Below, piece after piece: positions 6,931 to 13,532 of a DNA stretch of 13,532 nt. The notes beneath the pieces are model-generated. The model made no database searches and had not been told where the DNA came from. It was given only the letters and a program-made list of their open reading frames with translations. How positions within the stretch are numbered: position 1 is the stretch's first letter; every line of letters starts with the position of its first letter. The translations under genes were made by a program, and so were the position numbers. The DNA is from an uncultured Bacteroidales bacterium (GTDB lineage: Bacteria > Bacteroidota > Bacteroidia > Bacteroidales > UBA932), in NCBI GenBank assembly GCA_927798505.1, contig CAKMNE010000024.1:1-13532 (forward strand). Direction: 5' to 3'.

Positions 6931-7763
6931 ACAAGTTTAAGCTATATGCGGCCTCCTTGCTGATTACGGGGCTTGCAGCCGGCTGTGCAAAAAGCGTGGA
7001 GCCGGAAAATCAGCACCCTCAGCAGATCGTTCTCTGCGTGGGAGACGACACCATAGATATGGATGTGCAGACCAAAGCAACAGCAATTACAGAAATCCCG
7101 TCTTCTTTGAATTTTTCGGTAACTACGGGAAAACTAGGAAGTTCGGAGACGACGAAAAAAGCATCTGCAAGTGTTTCGCCCGCAAGCGGGAAAATAGCTA
7201 CCGGATTGTATCAGACAGCCAATGCGACTTCATACAATTATTACGTGTCCAATTGTCCCATCACCTTCGCCGCTTCGGGCTCTACTGTCAGTGCAAGCAA
7301 TACAACCGATGTTATAGCCGGCACTGCAACTTCCGATTCGACTTCTCCTTCCGTTACCCTTGACCATATCTTTGCCAGGACGGGAAACCTGACATTGAAT
7401 ACTCAGGACGGTTATACTTTAAGCGTAATCAGCTGGAGCATAGCTTCAAGCACTGGCGGAACAGCAGGCACTTACAATATCGCAACAAAGGCATGGTCCC
7501 AGCTTACGAAACTTGCTACCACATCAATCACAAAAACCTCCGATATGTATCTGGTTCCCGGAAACTATACTTTGACGGTGAACTACACTTTGACCAAAGG
7601 CGACTGGACTAAAAGTTTCACCAAATCGGCTGTCGTTACTCTTGTCGGAGGCAAAATCAACAATATCAGCGGAACCGCTTCAGGTGGAGCCGCCTCCGCG
7701 ATTTCACTCACAGTGTCCCTTACCCCGTGGGGAAGCACTAACATAACAGCCGATTTCAAATAG
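6927..7763 (+). CDS. Ser/Thr-rich fimbrillin of the Mfa-like type
   Basis: This 278-residue lipoprotein (LAAGC, Cys C20) belongs to the fimbrillin/Mfa-like type and not to the paralogue family on both sides. Typical landmarks are TKATAITEIPSSLNF after the first strand, YNYYVSNCPITFAASG, TTDVIAGTATSD, VTLDHIFARTGNLTL, SDMYLVPGNYTLTVNYTL and GGKINNISGTASGG followed by a last strand ISLTVSLTPWG. The mature part is strikingly rich in Ser, Thr, Ala and Gly and poor in Cys, unlike the neighbours. That suits a structural shaft protein or an O-glycosylated surface protein (Bacteroidetes glycosylate D-S/T motifs). K50-A51 marks a possible maturation site. It overlaps the upstream gene by 4 bases; one base separates it from the next. 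It is my candidate for the major pilin, by inference only. Confidence 0.75.
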   Translation: MNKFKLYAASLLITGLAAGCAKSVEPENQHPQQIVLCVGDDTIDMDVQTKATAITEIPSSLNFSVTTGKLGSSETTKKASASVSPASGKIATGLYQTANATSYNYYVSNCPITFAASGSTVSASNTTDVIAGTATSDSTSPSVTLDHIFARTGNLTLNTQDGYTLSVISWSIASSTGGTAGTYNIATKAWSQLTKLATTSITKTSDMYLVPGNYTLTVNYTLTKGDWTKSFTKSAVVTLVGGKINNISGTASGGAASAISLTVSLTPWGSTNITADFK

Positions 7764-7764
7764 T

Positions 7765-8583
7765 ATGAACAAGGTAACCCTGCTTTCGCTTGCCGCGCTG
7801 CTGAATCTTGCAGCCTGTACTCCCGCCAGGGACACTGCGGAAGAAGTGGTTACTGTGGATTTCCGTGCGCGAACAAGCAAATCAGCGGTGGTGGATGACT
7901 CGGCAATACATTGTCTTGACATCTTTGTTTACCGGTCGGATACCGGCGCGCCCGAAGCTCATCTGCGTACTGAAGGCCTCAGCGCCAGCCTTGAACTTCC
8001 CAAGGGAGTGAAGCTGGACTGGATAGTGCTTGCAAACGCGCCGGAAGGGACCGATCCCACCCAATGCTCAAAAATGGAGGACAATTCTCCGACATCTCTG
8101 GTGATGTCAGGCCGGGGGAGCGGCATCTTTACGAAAAGCTCCTCCGTATCCCTAAAACTGTCCAGGTTGATGTCTAAGGTGGTGCTGGAGAAACTGACTC
8201 CATCTGAAGGATTCAGCAGGGCATATCTTGCTGATGTGGCCGGAACTTGTACCTATCTCGAGGAGCCGGATACCTCAAAGGTCAGGTACAATGTCCAAGG
8301 AGCGGATATGTCGCTGAATCCTTTTCTTATCGACTGTCTTGTAAGCTCTTCCTGCACAGGCGCGGAGTTCTTGTGCTACCCTGACCCTCTCGGAAAGACC
8401 TCGTTGGTATTGGAAATGGAAGCCCCTTACGGGACTGACATCTACAGGGCCCGGCTCCCTGCGCTGAAGAGCAACACAACATATATAATAAAAGAACTGG
8501 TGATTGAAAGCCGCAAGGAGCTGAGAATCACCATACAGATAAACCCTTGGGAAGAGGTGGATTCTTCCTGCACACTGGAATGA
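7765..8583 (+). CDS. FimA-superfamily fimbrial subunit lipoprotein (paralogue 4)
   Basis: This 272-residue lipoprotein has the lipobox NLAAC with Cys C18. It is the shortest member of the local paralogue set: TVDFRARTSKSAV around the possible maturation site (K39-S40), CLDIFVYRSD, SLKLSRLMSKVVLEKL, FLCYPDPLGK in place of YPNP, SLVLEMEA, YRARLPALKSNTTYII and a last strand ITIQINPWEEV. It has several cysteines in the mature part, including a close pair around SSSCTGAEFLCYP, so disulfides are possible after export. Its place directly before the FimB/Mfa2 anchor gene hints at a basal or minor subunit, but gene order is a weak guide. It starts one base after the previous stop and overlaps the next gene by 4 bases (ATGA). 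Confidence 0.72.
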   Translation: MNKVTLLSLAALLNLAACTPARDTAEEVVTVDFRARTSKSAVVDDSAIHCLDIFVYRSDTGAPEAHLRTEGLSASLELPKGVKLDWIVLANAPEGTDPTQCSKMEDNSPTSLVMSGRGSGIFTKSSSVSLKLSRLMSKVVLEKLTPSEGFSRAYLADVAGTCTYLEEPDTSKVRYNVQGADMSLNPFLIDCLVSSSCTGAEFLCYPDPLGKTSLVLEMEAPYGTDIYRARLPALKSNTTYIIKELVIESRKELRITIQINPWEEVDSSCTLE

Positions 8584-9374
8584 CGTACAAATGCTTCATA
8601 CTGCCCCTTGCCTGCCTGGCCGCCTTCTGCTCCTGCTCCATCAAGGAGGACAGGCGCGAGTGCCCCTGCTATCTTGAACTGGTTGCGGATGAGAGGATGG
8701 ATGCCAGCCCTGAAGGCAGGCTGATGGTTTCGGTCTTCGAAGGAACGCGCACTGAGTTCCGCACGGTATTCAGCTCCCGCCAGGTGGATGAGTCCGACTT
8801 CGGAGAAATATCCCTGAAGAGGGGATATGTGGATGTCAATGCCCTTTGGGGCGTCTTTCACGGAGTTGTGCGAGGGTGTAACTATATGCTTCCGGAGGGA
8901 AGCCAGATGGATAGCCTCTATGCCAGCACCCGCAGGGGAGTGGATGCTACGGGAGAACTTGCGAGGGCCAGCATCTTCGATGCTAAACAATTCTGTACCA
9001 TAGGTATGAACTTGCTCCCTGAAGGAGTTGAAAGCCCTATCACCCTCCAGATCCGCGGGAATGTTGCCGGGCTGGATCTGCGCACCCTGCGTCCGGCCCA
9101 CGGCCCTTTTCGCGCAAGGGCGCAGCAGACTGAACCTTCGCGTTTCTCACTCAGGGTGCCCCGGCAGGACGACGACTCACTTATGCTGGACTTCCTGCAG
9201 GGGGAGGAACTGCTCTTTAGCTTCGAGCTGGGACGACGCATTATAGAAATGGATTATGACTGGACTGCCGAGAGTCTGGAAGACATAGAATTGGAAATAG
9301 ATTATGCAAATGCCCGCATCAGTGTCATCGTAGGCGGATGGGAGATGTCCTGGGCGTATTCGATTGAGATATGA
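8580..9374 (+). CDS. FimB/Mfa2-family fimbrial anchor lipoprotein
   Basis: This 264-residue lipoprotein carries the clearest signature of the FimB/Mfa2 family: a lipidated cysteine (C19) followed by SIKEDRRECPCYLEL. In Porphyromonas, FimB and Mfa2 stay lipid-anchored in the outer membrane, nucleate the fibre and limit its length. The same is expected here. There is no Lys/Arg-Ala maturation pair after the first strand, fitting an uncleaved anchor. Later landmarks include DVNALWGVFHGVV, a short SPITLQIRGNVAGLDL strand region and SFELGRRIIEMDYDW, ending in ISVIVGGWEMSW. The start at 8580 forms an ATGA overlap with the previous stop and gives a normal signal peptide; starting at 8547 would add eleven residues. 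It overlaps the DUF4906 gene by 4 bases. Confidence 0.85.
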   Translation: MTYKCFILPLACLAAFCSCSIKEDRRECPCYLELVADERMDASPEGRLMVSVFEGTRTEFRTVFSSRQVDESDFGEISLKRGYVDVNALWGVFHGVVRGCNYMLPEGSQMDSLYASTRRGVDATGELARASIFDAKQFCTIGMNLLPEGVESPITLQIRGNVAGLDLRTLRPAHGPFRARAQQTEPSRFSLRVPRQDDDSLMLDFLQGEELLFSFELGRRIIEMDYDWTAESLEDIELEIDYANARISVIVGGWEMSWAYSIEI

Positions 9375-12300
9375 AAAGACTTTACTATATCGGGGCACTG
9401 GCATTGGTGCTGCAATCCTGCACAAGCTTACAAATTACTCCTACTCCCCGGATCGAGGGCAAGGTGAAACTAACGGTCGAGTCCCGAGTCGAGGGGAGCA
9501 CCAAGTCCCAATACAATCCTGATGAGAGCAGGATAAAGGATCTGAACCTCTTCATTTTCGACGATAAGGGCGTTCTGCTTGCAAGCCGGTTCGAGGACAG
9601 CAATCCGGGCAGCATAACTATGGAACTCGAACTGGCTGAGGACTACAGCATCAGGGCTGTTGCCAACTATGGGGAGGAACTGAGTTTTGCCGATGAGGCC
9701 GCTCTGCTCTCCTGGTCTGTGCGCTGGCCTGAATTTCAGAAAAACGGATTTATGGTGATGACTGCAAGTGCCTATGCAACCCCTATGACCGGCGATCTGA
9801 GTGTCCGCCTGTCTCTCAAAAGACTGGCTTCAAAAGTCAGTTTCACGGTAGATGACAGCGCGCTGGGCTCCGTCAGCATCACTTCCGTCAGGCTTTGTCA
9901 GGTTCCAGTGTCCACTCGTCCTTTCGCCGAAGCCAACAAAGCCCTTGTGGCCGGGGATGTGATGTCCGGAGATTCAGCCTCGGAAACGGATCTTGCCCTG
10001 CTCGACAACGGTGGGGAAGTGGTTTTCTATACTTTTGAAAACCTGCAGGGAACCCTGCTGGCAAACAACACCGATCCTTGGAAGAAAGTTCCGGAAAGCA
10101 TAAGCTCCGCGAGTGGCCTGTGCACCTACATCGAGGTGCAGGGGCACCTGGACGGGGTCTCCAGCATTTTTGACGGAGACGTGACTTACCGTTTCTATCT
10201 TGGCTCTGACAATTGCAGGAATTTCGATGTGAAACGCAACACCGACTACGGCATTACCCTTGTCATGTCCACAGATCTGGATGCCGTTTCCTGGAAAATC
10301 AGCTCTGATGCCAGTGTGGTAGAGGAAGGCCACGGCTACGGATACATATATGCAGGAAGGCAAGACTCCCTTTCTTCCCTTTATCTGGGCGAATGCTTCA
10401 AATACGGAGTTGAGGTGGATGAGGCCCTGAATGCATATTTCGGCGGAAACCTTGAACTTGCCCGGCTGCTGGTTTGCAATGCGGACGGCACTGAGTGCAA
10501 CGGACTCGAATTGGGGGCCCTTTCCCTTCAGGACGGGGTATGGCTCTGCGATGCCAGATGTTCCGCCATTTACGATGGGACGGGGGAAATATGGCTCTAT
10601 GACCCGCTGCGCGACAGGAAAGTGCAGAGGCTGAATACGGGATTCAGGATTGCAATGCCACGGATAGTGTTCTCCAGTACCCTTTCCACAAAGCCCTCAA
10701 GCCAGCAAAGCATGTCCGTTGTGATCAACGGAGTGAACAATTATACAAATGTCTATCTTACTGATGACCATGGAAACAGTCTGGGCGGCCAGTGGTATGA
10801 CAACAGTCTGGTGGATTTGAACCTTAGCGTTTCTTCCGCCCTGTCGGTTTACCAGGACATAGGATCGGCGATAAGTGCCACCGTTACAAAACAGGGAAGC
10901 ACCGCTTCCTTCTATGCAAAACTCAAAGTGTTGTTGCAATATTCGGGAAGTCCTGCCACAACGGGCTACAAGCTCTGCGAGTTGTGCTCCCTGGCAAACG
11001 ACTGCCTGCAACTCAGCCTGGACGCAAACGGGGAAACAGCCACAGTGCCTCTGCATATTGATTACTATCCGATAAAGCTGAACTACTCGGCCTCTCTGCG
11101 CCAATTGTCTGTAATCAATACCTCGAAGTTGCCTGTAAACCTGTCCTATTATGATTTCACCTGGTTCGGACCGGGCACCTATGCTTACGACGGCATCACC
11201 GAAGACAGCGCATACAGCTATTCCTACACCAACGGAGGCTCCTCTTACAAGGCTTATCGTCTGGACTGCGTGAATTATGAGAACCAGTCTTTCGGCTATA
11301 CCGCTCCGGGAAATATCACGGTCCGGCACGGTACATATTCACTCTCATCCAAACTCTTTGACTATTATAATGCCTATGTCCTGTTCAACAGGGACAACTG
11401 CTCCTCTTCTGATGCCTATGCGAAAACATATACCGTTTTTGATGCTGTCCTGAAGGGCAGAACCTCCACTTTCCCTCTGGATGCCTCTCATCTGGGAACA
11501 ACTACCGGGCCGACTTCCAAGGACGGGTACGGTATGCACGGGGGTGTAGCCGTTTTTTCCGAAGGGGAATTGGTTTGCGCAACCGAAGGCATCGACGCCA
11601 TCAGCGGCTCAGCTTCCGTGGCGAGGGCAGATCAGGCCATAATCTACTCTGCGGAGCTGATCAATTCTTCACTTGCTTCGCCTGCAGTCATCTCATATTC
11701 GCAGCGCAACTGCGTCGCAGGCCCCAATGCCGGCTCCACACAGACGCTGTTGATTGCTTTGGACGGGGGCTGCGAGTCCATAGTCAATATCAGCTATAGC
11801 CAGCTTGCTGCCCTGCGCACTATGCCGAACGGATATAAGGACTCGTTTTTTACAAAATATGTCTTTTATTGGAAAGGCCCCGGTGATTATTCGTCTTCCC
11901 TGTCCAATCCGGGAAACAATGTCCTGTCCTATTATTATGCCGCTGAGTCTAACGCGAGACGGGTAAGCGGAAGCTACGGCTCCGACAAGTTCACCTCATC
12001 GAATTACAGCAAATACAGTGGCCTGTGCGCAAGATACTCCGGAAAGCTGAAGAGCGACGGAACTATGGTTGAGATAATACCGGTGCTCGATTTCATCAAC
12101 GGCAGGGTATATTCCCTCAGCGAAACGGATTCCGCTTCCGAAACAGGACATTCTTCCACCTACCAGCACAGATATCACCCTGCAGACTGCCATATCGAAG
12201 GCACAATCAGGACCACTGCACCGCAGGGCCTGTACAAATGCGTGATTCCCAAGCTCTTCCAGGACCAGATGAAGTACTTGAATACCGGCTACGAGGGTTT

Positions 12301-12466
12301 CTATACCTGGTTGTACAGGGATTTGTCAGCACCGACCTTCTCAACGGAACTGGAAAACTACAGCGCCGGAAGCAACTGCGACAAATATACTACCTGGTAT
12401 TATAAAAATGCAAATCCCGCTGCCCAGAGCCTGAACACCGGAACCTGCATATTGATTTCAAAATAA
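9371..12466 (+). CDS. DUF4906 fimbrial protein, candidate tip adhesin
   Basis: This is a 1031-residue lipoprotein (LQSC, Cys C17). The first 310 residues or so are FimA-like: KVKLTVESRVEGSTKS, DLNLFIFDDKG, VRLSLKRLASKVSFTV. These lead into the DUF4906 signature: FYTFENLQGTLLANNTDPWKKVP, CTYIEVQGH, VTYRFYLGSDN and FDVKRNTDYGITL. DUF4906 proteins usually close fimbrial operons and are thought to be large tip or accessory subunits. The remaining 700 residues are Tyr/Ser-rich, beta-like and unfamiliar. They contain the motif W-[FK]-GPG-[TD]-Y twice, at W598 and W834, which suggests two related adhesive domains. K45-S46 is a possible maturation site. It overlaps the anchor gene by 4 bases. Its stop abuts the stop of the convergent regulator with no base between them. 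Confidence 0.8.
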   Translation: MKRLYYIGALALVLQSCTSLQITPTPRIEGKVKLTVESRVEGSTKSQYNPDESRIKDLNLFIFDDKGVLLASRFEDSNPGSITMELELAEDYSIRAVANYGEELSFADEAALLSWSVRWPEFQKNGFMVMTASAYATPMTGDLSVRLSLKRLASKVSFTVDDSALGSVSITSVRLCQVPVSTRPFAEANKALVAGDVMSGDSASETDLALLDNGGEVVFYTFENLQGTLLANNTDPWKKVPESISSASGLCTYIEVQGHLDGVSSIFDGDVTYRFYLGSDNCRNFDVKRNTDYGITLVMSTDLDAVSWKISSDASVVEEGHGYGYIYAGRQDSLSSLYLGECFKYGVEVDEALNAYFGGNLELARLLVCNADGTECNGLELGALSLQDGVWLCDARCSAIYDGTGEIWLYDPLRDRKVQRLNTGFRIAMPRIVFSSTLSTKPSSQQSMSVVINGVNNYTNVYLTDDHGNSLGGQWYDNSLVDLNLSVSSALSVYQDIGSAISATVTKQGSTASFYAKLKVLLQYSGSPATTGYKLCELCSLANDCLQLSLDANGETATVPLHIDYYPIKLNYSASLRQLSVINTSKLPVNLSYYDFTWFGPGTYAYDGITEDSAYSYSYTNGGSSYKAYRLDCVNYENQSFGYTAPGNITVRHGTYSLSSKLFDYYNAYVLFNRDNCSSSDAYAKTYTVFDAVLKGRTSTFPLDASHLGTTTGPTSKDGYGMHGGVAVFSEGELVCATEGIDAISGSASVARADQAIIYSAELINSSLASPAVISYSQRNCVAGPNAGSTQTLLIALDGGCESIVNISYSQLAALRTMPNGYKDSFFTKYVFYWKGPGDYSSSLSNPGNNVLSYYYAAESNARRVSGSYGSDKFTSSNYSKYSGLCARYSGKLKSDGTMVEIIPVLDFINGRVYSLSETDSASETGHSSTYQHRYHPADCHIEGTIRTTAPQGLYKCVIPKLFQDQMKYLNTGYEGFYTWLYRDLSAPTFSTELENYSAGSNCDKYTTWYYKNANPAAQSLNTGTCILISK

Positions 12467-13333
12467 TCAGTGGGCCTCCTTGCGGTATTCGCGGGGAGAA
12501 ATGCCTGTGACTCTTTTGAAGTATTTACCGAAGAGGGACTGGCTGTGGAAACCCATAGACTCGGCAATCTGTTCTATGGAGCTGTCCGTAGAGCGCAGCA
12601 GAGCCTTGCTCTCGGCAATGACGAAGTCGTCAATCATTTGAAGTGCAGGCTTGCCTGTAGCTTCCTTGACAGACTGGGAGAGATACTTTGAAGTAATGCA
12701 CAACAGGTCTGCATAGTAAGCGACGTCCCTGTGTGACCTGTAGTGCAGCTTTACCAGTTCGAAATAGCGGTCCGTAATGCTTTCGCTTCTGTTCTGCATT
12801 TTCTGACAAAGCCTTGCAGGATGGTTGAGGGCGAAGCCGTAGAACAGGGTAAGTGTCATATGTGTGGCGGCTTCCAGCCTGTAAGGGGAGTCCGTCATCT
12901 CTACTATCTTTATCAGCAGATGGTTGAAATAGACGGTTACCTTCTGCTGTCCGGTCAGCGGAAAAACCGGGTCGTGCATAATCTGGGCCCGAAGCTGGGT
13001 TGACATATTGGACTCGGTAAGGATGTTGTCGGTAAGCTGTTTGCTGATCGTAATCACATCCATACGGGTGCCGGGCGCGATAGCCCCCTGGCGCACTACC
13101 ATACCCTCTAAAAAGATAATCATCGCGGGGCCGGTCACGTGGTAGTCTTTCATATTGATGGACACATCCGCGCTTCCGTGGGTTACGAAGATGGCAGTGG
13201 TTGCATTTGCGATGAATGGCTCTGCCGAATTCACCCAAAAAGTCTGGGCGTCAAGCAGGAGCATATCGTTTCCTATGCGCCTGTTTTCGGGAATATCCAT
13301 CTGGAAATAGTCACGTCTTAAAATTCTTTTCAT
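12467..13333 (-). CDS. AraC-family transcriptional regulator
   Basis: This 288-residue protein has a cupin-like N-terminal sensing region (about 25-130, including FWVNSAEPFIANATTAIFV and VTGPAMIIFLEGMVV) and a C-terminal AraC/XylS DNA-binding domain. The first helix-turn-helix is DVAYYADLLCITSKYLSQSVK, from residue 203. The second, IEQIAESMGFHSQSLFGKYF, from residue 251, is followed by KRVTGISPREYRK; both match the family signature. It probably controls itself and one or both neighbouring units. It lies tail to tail with the fimbrial operon, making it the leading candidate for the operon's regulator, although many AraC proteins act on the divergent gene instead (here the one starting at 13503). 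The inducer is unknown. The ATG at 13331-13333 is the natural start. Confidence 0.9.
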   Translation of the reverse strand: MKRILRRDYFQMDIPENRRIGNDMLLLDAQTFWVNSAEPFIANATTAIFVTHGSADVSINMKDYHVTGPAMIIFLEGMVVRQGAIAPGTRMDVITISKQLTDNILTESNMSTQLRAQIMHDPVFPLTGQQKVTVYFNHLLIKIVEMTDSPYRLEAATHMTLTLFYGFALNHPARLCQKMQNRSESITDRYFELVKLHYRSHRDVAYYADLLCITSKYLSQSVKEATGKPALQMIDDFVIAESKALLRSTDSSIEQIAESMGFHSQSLFGKYFKRVTGISPREYRKEAH

Positions 13334-13349
13334 CAGCTGAGGTTTTGCG

Positions 13350-13357
13350 CAAATATC
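13350..13357 (-). promoter_or_regulatory. Possible -7 element of the araC-type gene
   Basis: Read on the minus strand, this is GATATTTG, five of the six fixed positions of TAnnTTTG. It lies 17 bases upstream of the regulator's ATG, so the leader would be only about ten bases. No clear -33 element is seen at the right distance, and the whole stretch is AT-rich. Confidence 0.25.
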
Positions 13358-13409
13358 AATTAAATTGTCCTAAATTACATAAATTATGCATCAAAAACGG
13401 TAGTTTGTG

Positions 13410-13437
13410 CCAAAACTTTGGAAATAAAGTCGTAAAT
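13410..13437. promoter_or_regulatory. Possible operator sharing motifs with the fimbrial operon's upstream repeats
   Basis: CCAAAAC at 13410-13416 and TCGTAAAT at 13430-13437 both recur upstream of the fimbrial operon. There CCAAAAC is at 931-937 and TCGTAAAT at 946-953, with a further TCGTAAAT at 884-891. The spacing between the two words differs (13 bases here, 8 there). The element lies in the regulator's own divergent promoter region, where an autoregulatory site would be expected. The words are short and the region is AT-rich, so chance is a real alternative. Confidence 0.3.
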
Positions 13438-13454
13438 CACTTGATTCAGGAGTG

Positions 13455-13462
13455 TACTTTTG
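13455..13462 (+). promoter_or_regulatory. -7 element of the promoter for the gene starting at 13503
   Basis: TACTTTTG is an exact match to the Bacteroidetes -7 consensus TAnnTTTG and is followed by CA, a common continuation. Transcription would start near 13469 and leave a leader of about 34 bases. The -33 element is not convincing (ATTC/TTG words lie too close), which would fit a promoter that needs an activator such as the adjacent AraC protein. Confidence 0.5.
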
Positions 13463-13502
13463 CAATAACCGAAAAGTATTACTGAAACCAAACCTGATTT
13501 AT

Positions 13503-13532
13503 ATGGCAACAACAGCCCAAATTGACAGCCTG
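13503..13532 (+). CDS. Start of an unidentified gene, cut by the window edge
   Basis: An ATG at 13503 opens a frame of ten codons reading MATTAQIDSL to the end of the window. A good -7 element 40 bases upstream and the divergent arrangement with the regulator support a real gene. Ten residues are too few to name a family. There is no sign of a signal peptide at this start, so a cytoplasmic protein is more likely than another fimbrial subunit. Confidence 0.55.
   Translation, partial: MATTAQIDSL

Noticed and set aside
12600..12612. Short hairpin (AGAGC/GCTCT) as terminator of the fimbrial operon
   Set aside because: The stem is only five base pairs and no T-rich tract follows; it lies within the regulator's coding sequence.
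1..13532. Insertion sequences, integrases or tRNA-associated attachment sites
   Set aside because: No transposase or integrase motif, no tRNA-like cloverleaf and no long terminal repeats were seen on either strand.

Overview
The window reads as a chromosomal segment from the order Bacteroidales. The evidence is the set of families (FimB/Mfa2 anchor, fimbrillin-like lipoproteins, DUF3575, DUF4906, a bactofilin), A-rich leaders in place of strong Shine-Dalgarno sites, and TAnnTTTG-type promoter boxes. Genus cannot be set from the sequence alone.

Layout. At the left edge is a bactofilin gene (3-449). It converges on and overlaps a small zinc-ribbon protein gene on the minus strand (421-798). 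A 270-base AT-rich divergent regulatory region follows. It holds an exact 17-bp direct repeat, a third inverted copy of the repeat's core, and a plausible promoter reading right. From 1069 to 12466 runs one tightly packed plus-strand operon: an SSB-like protein, a DUF3575 outer-membrane-type protein, a large lipoprotein with a degenerate OmpA-like domain and TPR-like tail, three FimA-superfamily subunits, a Ser/Thr-rich Mfa-like fimbrillin, a fourth FimA-superfamily subunit, a FimB/Mfa2-type anchor, and a 1031-residue DUF4906 protein that is the best candidate for tip adhesin. Eight of the nine internal junctions overlap by 4-23 bases and the ninth has one base between genes, so translational coupling is likely throughout. 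An AraC-family regulator lies tail to tail with the operon, with no base between the two stop codons (12467-13333, minus). A divergent promoter region and the first ten codons of another gene (13503 onward) close the window.

How the parts may work together. The operon looks like a complete surface fimbria (type V-like pilus) locus. The lipoprotein subunits would be exported, lipidated and sorted to the outer membrane, then cleaved by a protease encoded elsewhere and polymerised. The FimB/Mfa2-like protein would anchor the fibre and the DUF4906 protein would cap it. DUF3575 and the OmpA-like lipoprotein are a recurrent accessory pair of unknown biochemical role. The AraC regulator is the obvious candidate controller. 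Short motifs are shared between its own promoter region and the operon's upstream repeats. The oddest points are the SSB-like gene at the head of the operon, the tandem array of divergent pilin paralogues, and a duplicated W-x-GPG-x-Y motif in the DUF4906 protein.
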